The notes beneath the pieces were generated by a model that saw nothing but the letters and a program-made list of their open reading frames with translations, was not told the DNA's origin and did no database searches. Shown here piece by piece: positions 17,301-22,386 of a stretch of DNA of 29,275 bases. Position numbers and translations under genes: made by a program. This stretch comes from CAZFXZ01 sp964523165 (GTDB lineage: Bacteria; Patescibacteriota; Patescibacteriia; JACRDY01): positions 1 to 29,275 of the forward strand of contig CAZFXZ010000005.1 in assembly GCA_964523165.1 (NCBI GenBank). The letters are read 5' to 3'. Numbering within the stretch: the first letter of the stretch is position 1; each line of letters begins with the position of its first letter.

Positions 17301-17906
17301 GCTGAGTTTGTATTTGTTGGCATTAAAAGCATCCATGTTCGAGAACATGCGCTTTTTGCCACCAGAGATCAAGTAAATACTAGAGTTACCTTCGTAGCTG
17401 ATCAAAGTACCATCTGGGTGGACATCTGAAGAGATGGCCGAACCATAGGCATAGTCACTAGCAAAGAAGGCATCGGACAAGTCGATTACGCGACTGCCCC
17501 AGTTAGCTCCGAAGAGCTTTTGAGCGCGAGCTTCACTATCGATGTGGCGGACGTTTTTGCCTTCAACGGCATAAACTTTAGGATCGGTCGTGATCTTGAC
17601 CAGTTTTGTACCTGGGCGCACGGTCACGTTTTTACCGATATTGATAGCCGCCAAAGCATCGGCGGAGACAGTTTGCACGCCCGAGAAATCCGAGTACCAG
17701 CTGAAATAAACAGCTGAGTTCGGGAACGGGTGACGCATACCATCGCTGCCATAGTAGTAGACAGCGGAATTGTCGGCGCGCTTGATCAAGTCGCCGGCGA
17801 CAGCCGCAGACGCGCCAACCGGCACGAAAGCAGCCAAACCAACTGCCCAGAAAATGGTGGCAACCACCACACTGACAGTGAAAGCTTTTTTAGCAAATTG
17901 CATCAT
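14313..17906 (-). CDS. Large candidate S-layer/major surface protein
   Basis: A 1197-residue exported protein, starting MMQFAKKAFTVSVVVATIFW with signal cleavage likely near residue 34 (GASA). Three tandem envelope repeats (about 39-95, 98-160 and 163-220) carry variants of the GxLIK...VYLI..GKKR pattern. A Thr-rich linker leads to about six beta-sandwich-like modules of 150-165 residues, starting near 242, 390, 551, 702, 872 and 1035. Most of these open with a V..(S/D)SxPA-like strand and continue with DV.(L/V)..L-type strands. The protein has no Cys and is rich in Ala, Thr, Ser, Asp and Gly. The DNA is richer in C/G-ending codons than its neighbours, fitting high expression. A Shine-Dalgarno AAAGGA (17917-17922) lies 10 nt before the ATG. 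S-layer identity is inferred from size, composition and modular pattern; an adhesin is the alternative. Confidence 0.8.
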   Translation of the reverse strand: MMQFAKKAFTVSVVVATIFWAVGLAAFVPVGASAAVAGDLIKRADNSAVYYYGSDGMRHPFPNSAVYFSWYSDFSGVQTVSADALAAINIGKNVTVRPGTKLVKITTDPKVYAVEGKNVRHIDSEARAQKLFGANWGSRVIDLSDAFFASDYAYGSAISSDVHPDGTLISYEGNSSIYLISGGKKRMFSNMDAFNANKYKLSDVVVSPASISYADGDAITGAESALKDVSMGGTTTTTGGSLMVSVASDTPASSSVATNGNANFTKIKLQNTGSTDVSLTKLNVMRYGFSANTDVENLKVTDMNGKYLGGTSSFNSDSKAAIYFSPALTLTAGSTNYYYIRASVDGAATAGKTAALGLDAASDVVAGGASVSGAFPVKGNEMSVVSLTIATVTVDQDSATADSTPDAGEENVIVNKFKVDNNSIETVTIESLTVMEAGSASNSDTKNIELYDVTDGKSLGEMATWDSNGRAHFSGLNLVLEKGETHRFQVRLDIVSGSGNTVNADIIDGSDILMNVKGNTYGFYITPTNGGSWGNSNAGRGSSDQTINSGSLVVTKASSTPATGNVSRGDAQLLGVWTFEAKGEPVKISALDIDFSFGTMTYTELTNLKLYDENGLLVAGPNDADSGNDVNFSDTFIVPVGQHNYTLKGKVATSTSTGDTVTPAVDRPGTTITAVGQNTGDSITPTPAADVTVNQQSVAAASLSATTLTQPAARSVSPGISDLVFMTGSLNAASSGEDVRVETVVIENTLNAAGDDADMVQNGALWADLTSANSARGDKFETRVSEYKTFVDSGATDEKLTYTLTSPVVVKKGTYVEVAFVASISASATTNDTYTISFDGDAGDVSGTGADTGAAVSVTPTGDGQTMSLTANGTLTTSVDSSSPAAALLQGGASKVTTAVFRLAADGVESLDLDSFLITDEGSDTVAGTYYLYSSARSDGGSVSDPIASMPGGATANFIIPDGTVTVPANGYVLITVKADLNAAGTGGVANDSALTVTVDAAGDIDTTGLASGAGVDSTGTNYDAAAHQFYKSFPTITVASDSPSGVLPLGATTNVAKFNVTAASGDDITFENADGNTLTIQISIVRGDDAGAADDDLYLYDGTGTLLDTIANVDFDDTTSHQFDFTSANFTVPAGQTKSLVVKAFTTEFEDSGDAFQVWINDAANDIDWGINGAGSFNEGAIILKGEIYANNLYKL

Positions 17907-18103
17907 ATTGATGTAATCCTTTGTGTTATAGCGCTCGCCCTGCTGGTTGACATCCAGTTGTGGGTGTCAATTTAGCATGGCGAGCGACCTTTATTTAGTT
18001 GTGAGAACGCTCTGTGTTAGAGCTCGACCTTTGTAGCCCCCACAGGATTTTGTAACCTGCAATCCATTCCCCTTGTGAGAGAATGGTTTACATTTGAAAT
18101 AAA
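17907..18103 (-). promoter_or_regulatory. Structured upstream region of the surface-protein gene
   Basis: This 197-nt stretch holds four inverted repeats in order on the minus strand: CCATTCTC/GGGAATGG (18064-18086), CAGG/CCTG (18043-18059), GCTCT/AGAGC (18009-18023) and a long imperfect hairpin (17932-17986). In the long one, CGCTCGCC, TGCT, TTGACA and CCA pair with their complements around a four-base loop, about 21 pairs in all. AAAGG occurs three times (upstream, before a mini-ORF, and as the gene's Shine-Dalgarno). I could not assign a convincing promoter: the TTGACA at 17965-17970 (minus-strand reading) lies inside the hairpin and has no -10 at the right distance. Possible roles are mRNA stabilisation, translational control, or an operator for the adjacent sigma system. 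Confidence 0.55.
17967..17978 (-). other. Three-codon mini-ORF in the leader
   Basis: ATG CTA AAT TGA (Met-Leu-Asn-stop) lies inside the long hairpin, with AAAGG (17988-17992) 9 nt upstream of its ATG. If transcribed, ribosome loading here could open or close the hairpin. Short enough to occur by chance. Confidence 0.25.
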
Positions 18104-19120
18104 TTAACCCTCGGTTGGCGAAATTTCCGATGCGGCCGGAACAGCGGGTCGCAAACGACCAGTCAGATCAACGATCGACTTTTCGACATTTTCGATCGCT
18201 TCAATCGCGGCATGAATTTGCTCACCGTGGACTTGATCAGGCACAGCTTGCATTTGCTGACGCATGATGGCCAGGCGAGAATTGACAGTCGCAATTGTCA
18301 AAACTGAAATATTGCCGGGGTTGTTACCAGCATCGATTTCAGCGCTGACAGTTGCGGCTAGGGTTTGTAAAGTATCCAAATCAACTAACAAACGTTGAGA
18401 CTTGCGGACCAAACTTTGTTTGACGGCCGTATTGTCGACAGCACTTTCGTTTTCCAAATATTTCTCAATCAAAATCACATTGGTTGTATTACTCAAATCT
18501 TGCGACACATCAATGGAAGCCTCATCAGCCTGGGGCTGATCTTTGAGACTGGTCGTAAAATCTTCCATTTGATTTTCAATTTCTGCTACAACGGCGGTTT
18601 TGGTCGTATCGGTCTTGATTTGATCAATAGTCGTTTTGGCCTTGGCGATATTGTCGCGATAACTACGCAAAGACCGTTCGACATATTTGGCCTTATTGGC
18701 ATCCGAGCGACTGTCGTCTTGGCTGATCTGTTTGGCTTCATCGACACGACGACCGGCAAACTCGACGATCAACTTGGCTTTGTCTTCTGGTTCAAAAGTC
18801 AAAGTCAGTTGGACTTTTTCGGTAGCTTGTTTAACTGGATACAAAATATCGCCGGGCAAACTGCGATTGGCCCGGACGGTAGTAATAGAAGTGCTCATCA
18901 ACAAAACCACCGCCAAAACCAAAACCGCCACCACGCGCACGGCGAGCTGGGTCGGAAAAAGCATAACCAAAGTTTGCCAGTTGGTCTTAACGTCAACGGG
19001 CTGATACTGGCCGGCGGAAATTTGACTCGACAACACGGCGCGAGTGTTTTTGACCCACTCGGCGTCGGGTTGGCCAGCTTGGAGCTGACTGATGCGTTGT
19101 AGAAGCTGACGGTTATTCAT
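18104..19120 (-). CDS. DUF5667 membrane protein, putative anti-sigma factor
   Basis: A 338-residue protein with a cytoplasmic N-terminal segment of about 55 residues, one transmembrane helix (about 58-80, LAVRVVAVLVLAVVLLM) and a large extracytoplasmic helical region. Right after the membrane comes the DUF5667 signature SLPGDILYPVKQATEKVQLT, then EDKAKLIVEFAGRRVDEAK, and long predicted helices to the end. DUF5667 proteins are frequently encoded next to sigma-70-like factors. Here the start overlaps the stop of the ECF sigma gene by 8 bp, the arrangement expected for an anti-sigma factor. I see no zinc-binding HxxxCxxC anti-sigma motif in the N-terminus, so sigma binding would be by another surface. 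The role is inferred from context. Confidence 0.8.
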   Translation of the reverse strand: MNNRQLLQRISQLQAGQPDAEWVKNTRAVLSSQISAGQYQPVDVKTNWQTLVMLFPTQLAVRVVAVLVLAVVLLMSTSITTVRANRSLPGDILYPVKQATEKVQLTLTFEPEDKAKLIVEFAGRRVDEAKQISQDDSRSDANKAKYVERSLRSYRDNIAKAKTTIDQIKTDTTKTAVVAEIENQMEDFTTSLKDQPQADEASIDVSQDLSNTTNVILIEKYLENESAVDNTAVKQSLVRKSQRLLVDLDTLQTLAATVSAEIDAGNNPGNISVLTIATVNSRLAIMRQQMQAVPDQVHGEQIHAAIEAIENVEKSIVDLTGRLRPAVPAASEISPTEG

Positions 19121-19700
19121 CTTGAGATGTTAGATCGTCAATGTTTGATAAATTGTTTTTTGACATTACTTCACGCAAGGCTTCGATAGCGCGATGAGTC
19201 AAGACGCGGACATTGCCTTTACTCTTGTCTAAGATACTAGCCACTTCGCCCGTCGACAAACCATCGAGATAGCGCAGGACGATGACTTCGCGATATTCAT
19301 CTTTGAGTTGACGCAAGGCTTCTTCAAGTTTTTCGACATCGCTAGACAATTGTAGAGTGATGTCGACGCCGACTGTAGTGTCGGGCAATTCGGCCACGCC
19401 TTCATCATCAGTGCTAATAGTTTGTTGATTAGCTTTTTGACGATAATGATCGATGACCAAATTTCTGGCCACTTGATAAATGAAAGCTTGGAGGTGCTTG
19501 ACTTGCTTGCCTTCTGTGAAGTACTGCCAAACTTTCAAAAAAACTTCGGAGGTCAAATCTTGAGCGGCTTCGACCGACGAAACTTTAAAGTAAATAAACC
19601 GATAGATCTTGGCGACATAGCTGTCGTAGAGCTCGGTAAAGGCTTGCTGATCGTGACGTCGCAGACGGACAAGAAGTAGTGTGTCGGAAAGTTTGGTCAT
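19113..19700 (-). CDS. ECF-type RNA polymerase sigma factor
   Basis: A 195-residue sigma-70 family protein. The region-2 segment (AFTELYDSYVAKIYRFIYFK, then DLTSEVFLKVWQYF and IYQVARNLVIDHYR) and the region-4 helix-turn-helix (LDGLSTGEVASILDKSKGN, then VRVLTHRAIEALRE) are both complete, with an acidic linker between them and no region 1 or 3, as in ECF factors. It would direct RNA polymerase to envelope-stress or surface-protein promoters. It is co-transcribed with the DUF5667 gene from a good promoter at 19774-19801. The leader contains a terminator-like hairpin; no Shine-Dalgarno sequence is visible before the ATG. Confidence 0.93.
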   Translation of the reverse strand: MTKLSDTLLLVRLRRHDQQAFTELYDSYVAKIYRFIYFKVSSVEAAQDLTSEVFLKVWQYFTEGKQVKHLQAFIYQVARNLVIDHYRQKANQQTISTDDEGVAELPDTTVGVDITLQLSSDVEKLEEALRQLKDEYREVIVLRYLDGLSTGEVASILDKSKGNVRVLTHRAIEALREVMSKNNLSNIDDLTSQDE

Positions 19701-19711
19701 TGGTTTAGACG

Positions 19712-19745
19712 AAAAAAAGGTGAAAACGTTACAGTTTTAACACCC
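19712..19745 (-). terminator. Terminator-like hairpin in the sigma-factor leader (possible attenuator)
   Basis: On the minus strand GGTG-TT-AAAAC, loop TGTAAC, GTTTT-CACC is followed by seven T (19712-19718), ending 11 nt before the ATG at 19700. The stem has a TT bulge, so stability is moderate. A weaker inverted repeat AATGT/ACATT (19752-19767) lies at the predicted transcription start. The arrangement resembles a transcriptional attenuator. Confidence 0.4.
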
Positions 19746-19773
19746 CTGGAAAATGTGATATAACATTGCGCCT

Positions 19774-19801
19774 ATTATAGCAAATTTTAGCCCATTCACA
19801 A
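19774..19801 (-). promoter_or_regulatory. Promoter of the sigma/anti-sigma operon
   Basis: On the minus strand TTGTGA (19796-19801), 16-bp spacer, TATAAT (19774-19779), with an upstream TGC making an extended -10. Predicted start about 19767, giving a leader of about 67 nt. Confidence 0.7.
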
Positions 19802-19833
19802 GGGGGCAATAATTGGGTAAAAATAATCAGTTA

Positions 19834-19956
19834 GGCGGGCTGGCGGGGGGTAATAATCAATAAATTTGGTTTGGACATGTCGGGGCAGGGCATGCCCTGC
19901 CCCTACCGTGGTGTATATGTACAACGATTGAATAAATACCACCCCGCCAGCCCGCC
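19834..19956. repeat. Nested palindromic element, MITE- or REP-like
   Basis: Perfect 15-bp inverted ends, GGCGGGCTGGCGGGG (19834-19848) and its complement (19942-19956), flank a central perfect 22-bp palindrome (19882-19903, half-site GGGGCAGGGCA). It is much richer in GC than its surroundings and has no credible ORF. It fills most of the stretch between the sigma promoter and the HTH gene. The GC-rich core resembles short palindromic repeats found scattered in many bacterial genomes. Confidence 0.75.
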
Positions 19957-19994
19957 GCCAATCATTAAAATTATGTTGTTTGTCCACGATAGTC

Positions 19995-20022
19995 TAGACA
20001 AATACTGATCATGTGGTATGAT
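19995..20022 (+). promoter_or_regulatory. Promoter of the HTH gene
   Basis: TAGACA (19995-20000), 16-bp spacer, TATGAT (20017-20022) preceded by TGG (extended -10). The predicted start near 20029 lies 6 nt before the ATG at 20035. This rules out the in-frame ATG at 20011, which falls within the promoter. Confidence 0.6.
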
Positions 20023-20034
20023 GAATGTACTATT

Positions 20035-20313
20035 ATGACCCTTACTCCAATCAGACTATCAATCAGCGAGGCCGCTAAAATCTTTGGCATAGAAGGTAAA
20101 ACCATTCGCCGCGCTATAAAAAATAACGAACTTCACTATATTGTGGTCCGCGGTCGTTATCGGCTAAATTTTGATAATGTCTTAAGTTGGTCACAAAAAC
20201 GCCCGACTGTTAAAAACAAACTAGCAGCCAAGGGCATCGGTCAGTATGTGGATAAGTGGAAAATTAGCAATCGTCTATACTCCCCCAATCCGCAAAATCT
20301 AGATAAGAAATAA
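20035..20313 (+). CDS. Small HTH DNA-binding protein (MerR/excisionase-like helix-turn-helix)
   Basis: A 92-residue protein. Residues about 8-52 (RLSISEAAKIFGIEGKTIRR, then AIKNNELHYIVVRGRYRLNF, then DNVLSW) form a HTH_17-type winged helix-turn-helix as found in excisionases and small MerR-like regulators. The rest is a basic tail with no recognised domain. It stands alone on the plus strand between the palindromic element and a bidirectional terminator, so it is not part of the flanking glycan operons. It may regulate neighbouring genes or be a remnant of a mobile element; no integrase is present to support the latter. Confidence 0.75.
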   Translation: MTLTPIRLSISEAAKIFGIEGKTIRRAIKNNELHYIVVRGRYRLNFDNVLSWSQKRPTVKNKLAAKGIGQYVDKWKISNRLYSPNPQNLDKK

Positions 20314-20322
20314 TCAGACAAA

Positions 20323-20355
20323 AAAAATAATGGCCGCATGATAGCGGCCACTATT
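20323..20355. terminator. Bidirectional intrinsic terminator between convergent genes
   Basis: Stem TGGCCGC (20331-20337), loop ATGATA, GCGGCCA (20344-20350). On the minus strand it is followed by ATTATTTTTTTT, and on the plus strand by CTATTTT. It serves the HTH gene and the convergent GT4 gene. Confidence 0.85.
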
Positions 20356-20378
20356 TTAATTAATCGGCTAACTGGGTT

Positions 20379-21536
20379 TTATTGTTTGACTGAAACGACA
20401 GAACGAGAATCAACGATTTTACCCTGAGTCAACAGCTCTTCATAAAGCTTGATAGTTTGTTCGGCGATATCATCCCAGTGGTAATTTTTTAAGACAAATT
20501 TTTTGGCCGCTTGACCGGTTTGAGTGGCTAAAGTTTTATTGTCCAACAAAAAGCGCATCTTGCGAGCCAAATCAGCCACGCTCTTGTTGCGAAAAGTAAA
20601 ACCGACACCACTGCGCACGACTTCGGCGTTTTCTGGGATGTCAGAGGCCAAAACAGTTTTGCCATAACTCATGGCTTCCAAAACCGCGATCGGCAAACCT
20701 TCGGACTCAGACGGATGGACGATAAAAGCGGCATTGGCAAAAAGTTGATGCAAAACTTCACCTTGTTGATAGCCGGTAAAAACAATGTTTTTATCAGCCT
20801 GAGCTAATTTCTTTAATTCATCAACATAATCATCAGTAAAAGACGAATCACCGACAATAACCAATTTTTTGTTGGTTTTGAGGGATTTATAAGCTTCGAT
20901 TAAATAGTGGGCGCCTTTGTGACGGACCAAACGAGACACCATAGCGATATAACTATCTTTTTTCAAGCCAAACTGATTGGCGATTAAATCATCTTGATAT
21001 TTAGTTTTGGTCGTCACGCCGTTGGGAATATAAGCGACTTCGCAATCATAAGTATTAGTGCAGTAGTGTTGTAAAGTTTGTGACACGACGATCGTCTCAT
21101 GGGCAAATTTACAAGCCGCCCACTCCCCGACTTTCAACGACAAACGAGCCAACAAACCCCATTTTTGATGTTTGCGGTCGATACAGTGAAAAGTTACCAC
21201 CACGCGAGCGCGGGGGTTGAACAAGCGCGGGATCCAAGACAATAAGGCCGGACCAACGCCATGATAATGAATGACGTCGTAGTTTTGGCCGATGGCGTGC
21301 AAACTAGCTAAAAAAGTTTGAGAAATAGCGTCTAAATGCTTAGTCCGAATAGAAGGCAAAGAAATTACCTTGATTCCTTCAAAAGACTTGATTTGCGGGT
21401 CGGTATACCACTTTCGGGCATAGGCAAAAACGGTATGGCCGGCTAAAACCATACGCAAAGCCAACTCTTCGACGTGGCGTTCGATACCGCCAAATCGAGC
21501 CGGGATGCCTTTTTGTCCGATAAATGCGATTTTCAT
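20379..21536 (-). CDS. GT4-family glycosyltransferase with DUF1972 N-terminal domain
   Basis: A 385-residue GT-B enzyme. The N-terminal signature MKIAFIGQKGIPARFGGIER followed by HVEELA defines the DUF1972/rhamnosyltransferase-like subgroup. The donor domain has AMVSRLVRHKGAHYLIEAY, an intact EX7E in ESEGLPIAVLEAMSYG, and ASDIPENAEVV. The ATG at 21536 was chosen because residue 1 then begins the first Rossmann strand. It is a single-gene unit with a good promoter at 21609-21637 and a strong terminator at 20331. Enzymes of this group often add an early sugar in exopolysaccharide or O-antigen repeat units; the sugar is unknown. Confidence 0.9.
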   Translation of the reverse strand: MKIAFIGQKGIPARFGGIERHVEELALRMVLAGHTVFAYARKWYTDPQIKSFEGIKVISLPSIRTKHLDAISQTFLASLHAIGQNYDVIHYHGVGPALLSWIPRLFNPRARVVVTFHCIDRKHQKWGLLARLSLKVGEWAACKFAHETIVVSQTLQHYCTNTYDCEVAYIPNGVTTKTKYQDDLIANQFGLKKDSYIAMVSRLVRHKGAHYLIEAYKSLKTNKKLVIVGDSSFTDDYVDELKKLAQADKNIVFTGYQQGEVLHQLFANAAFIVHPSESEGLPIAVLEAMSYGKTVLASDIPENAEVVRSGVGFTFRNKSVADLARKMRFLLDNKTLATQTGQAAKKFVLKNYHWDDIAEQTIKLYEELLTQGKIVDSRSVVSVKQ

Positions 21537-21546
21537 AAGGTTATTA

Positions 21547-21611
21547 TTGGCTATTTTTAGCCAAGATTGTGCTAAGCACAATTATTAACACTATTTGGTT
21601 AATAGATAACC
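21547..21611 (-). promoter_or_regulatory. Three tandem palindromes in the GT4 leader
   Basis: Three inverted repeats lie in a row: GGTTA/TAACC (21597-21611, overlapping the -10), ATTGTGCTAAGCACAAT (21566-21582, a perfect 17-bp palindrome) and TTGGCTA-TTTT-TAGCCAA (21547-21564, perfect 7-bp arms). They are candidate operators or a structured 5' leader. Confidence 0.6.
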
Positions 21612-21637
21612 TTAGCATATTTTTAAAATATTGTCAA
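21609..21637 (-). promoter_or_regulatory. Promoter of the DUF1972 GT4 gene
   Basis: On the minus strand a consensus TTGACA (21632-21637), 17-bp spacer, TAAGGT (21609-21614) with an upstream TGC extension. The predicted start near 21602 leaves a leader of about 66 nt. Confidence 0.7.
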
Positions 21638-21657
21638 GGATTTACTCAGTCACAACA

Positions 21658-21736
21658 AAACCCCTCCTAGCCTCCCCTTATCAGGGGAGGAACTGTTATT
21701 ACTCCCTCCCTGATAAGGGAGGGTTGGGGTGGGTTT
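21658..21736. repeat. REP-like element, copy 2: two inverted hairpins with AAACCC/GGGTTT ends
   Basis: Hairpin 1 is CCTCCCCT-TATC-AGGGGAGG (21671-21690). Hairpin 2 is CCCTCCCT-GATA-AGGGAGGG (21704-21723). The two are in opposite orientation, and the whole unit is bounded by AAACCC (21658) and GGGTTT (ending 21736). Hairpin 2 with its flanks (21698-21732) is identical to 14183-14217. Confidence 0.85.
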
Positions 21737-21739
21737 AAA

Positions 21740-21767
21740 TAAAAAAGACCCGCTTGCTTGGGGTCTT
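21740..21767 (-). terminator. Terminator of the 135-residue orphan gene
   Basis: Stem AAGACCC (21745-21751), 9-nt loop, GGGTCTT (21761-21767). On the minus strand it runs into TTTTATTT. It lies immediately after the stop at 21771. Confidence 0.8.
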
Positions 21768-21770
21768 GGA

Positions 21771-22178
21771 TCAGTTCGTCGACAAAGCCGCGCTGATGGC
21801 CGGATTGCTCCAAACAATCTGTCGGGCATTGACGGCCTGTCGCGTCTTGGGCACGTTGAAGTGCGGAAAATATCGCACCCCGACACTGGCGGCCACGGCC
21901 ACGGCCGCATTGATGATTTCCACCAATGGCCAGAAAAATTCATTTTCATACTGTTGACCAGAAGCCTCGTCGGCCTCTTCGCGCCAGACCGCCAAGACCT
22001 CATCCATGAGGTCACGGAAAAATTTCACTCCATCGCCGGTGACGACGAAAATCTTTCGATTGACTTCGTCGTGGTGGCGAGAGGCCACCACCGACCAGAA
22101 ACGCCGAGCCTTTTCCAGATCTGGCTTGGCCAGCCTGGAAGCAAAGCCTTCCAGCACCTCACCAACGGTAAACGGCAT
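21771..22178 (-). CDS. GC-richer orphan gene, unrecognised 135-residue protein
   Basis: A 135-residue protein (MPFTVGEVLEGFASRLAKPD at the start). No known family is recognised. The N-terminal two thirds are charged and probably helical (LEKARRFWSVVASRHHDEVN, later FFRDLMDEVLAVWREEADEA). One mildly hydrophobic stretch (LVEIINAAVAVAASVGVRYF) may be an amphipathic or membrane-associated helix. The gene has the strongest Shine-Dalgarno in the window (GGAGG at 22186-22190, 7 nt before ATG) and its own terminator. Its codons favour G/C in the third position, unlike the flanking glycosyltransferase genes, which suggests transfer or high expression. The first codons are repeated beyond the adjacent gap. 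Confidence 0.65.
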   Translation of the reverse strand: MPFTVGEVLEGFASRLAKPDLEKARRFWSVVASRHHDEVNRKIFVVTGDGVKFFRDLMDEVLAVWREEADEASGQQYENEFFWPLVEIINAAVAVAASVGVRYFPHFNVPKTRQAVNARQIVWSNPAISAALSTN

Positions 22179-22219
22179 GATTTCTCCTCCCAGTAAAAGC
22201 CTACTATCAGCCTAACACA
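22165..22219. repeat. 55-bp direct repeat, left copy, abutting a scaffold gap
   Basis: These 55 bases, including the ATG and Shine-Dalgarno of the 135-residue gene, recur without mismatch at 22320-22374, directly on the other side of the 100-N gap. Confidence 0.9.
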
Positions 22220-22319
22220 NNNNNNNNNNNNNNNNNNNNNNNNNNNNNNNNNNNNNNNNNNNNNNNNNNNNNNNNNNNNNNNNNNNNNNNNNNNNNNNNN
22301 NNNNNNNNNNNNNNNNNNN
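22220..22319. other. Scaffold gap (100 N) between identical contig ends
   Basis: Exactly 100 N between perfect 55-bp copies. The true distance is probably negative (an unmerged overlap). The apparent second gene start at 22333 reading into the gap is then not a separate gene. Confidence 0.9.
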
Positions 22320-22374
22320 ACGGTAAACGGCATGATTTCTCCTCCCAGTAAAAGCCTACTATCAGCCTAACACA
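22320..22374. repeat. 55-bp direct repeat, right copy
   Basis: Perfect copy of 22165-22219 beginning at the first base after the gap. It continues into unique sequence leading to the stop of the DUF11-type gene at 22387. Confidence 0.9.
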
Positions 22375-22386
22375 CTGGCCACTATT

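Noticed and set aside
18395..19102. Long open frame of 235 codons on the plus strand, antisense to the DUF5667 gene
   Set aside because: The minus-strand frame has a clear domain and overlaps the sigma gene as expected. The antisense product has low-complexity composition and no ribosome site.
19796..19987. 63-codon minus-strand frame across the palindromic element
   Set aside because: Its middle is the translated palindrome, and it overlaps the sigma promoter; there is no start signal.
21729..22196. Plus-strand open frame antisense to the 135-residue gene
   Set aside because: It lacks a ribosome site and crosses the terminator hairpin, whereas the minus-strand gene has a strong Shine-Dalgarno and terminator in proper order.
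22025..22333. Apparent second MPFT gene starting at 22333 and running through the gap
   Set aside because: Its first codons are the 55-bp duplicated contig end, and beyond the N run it continues in a different frame from the real gene. It is best explained by the assembly overlap.
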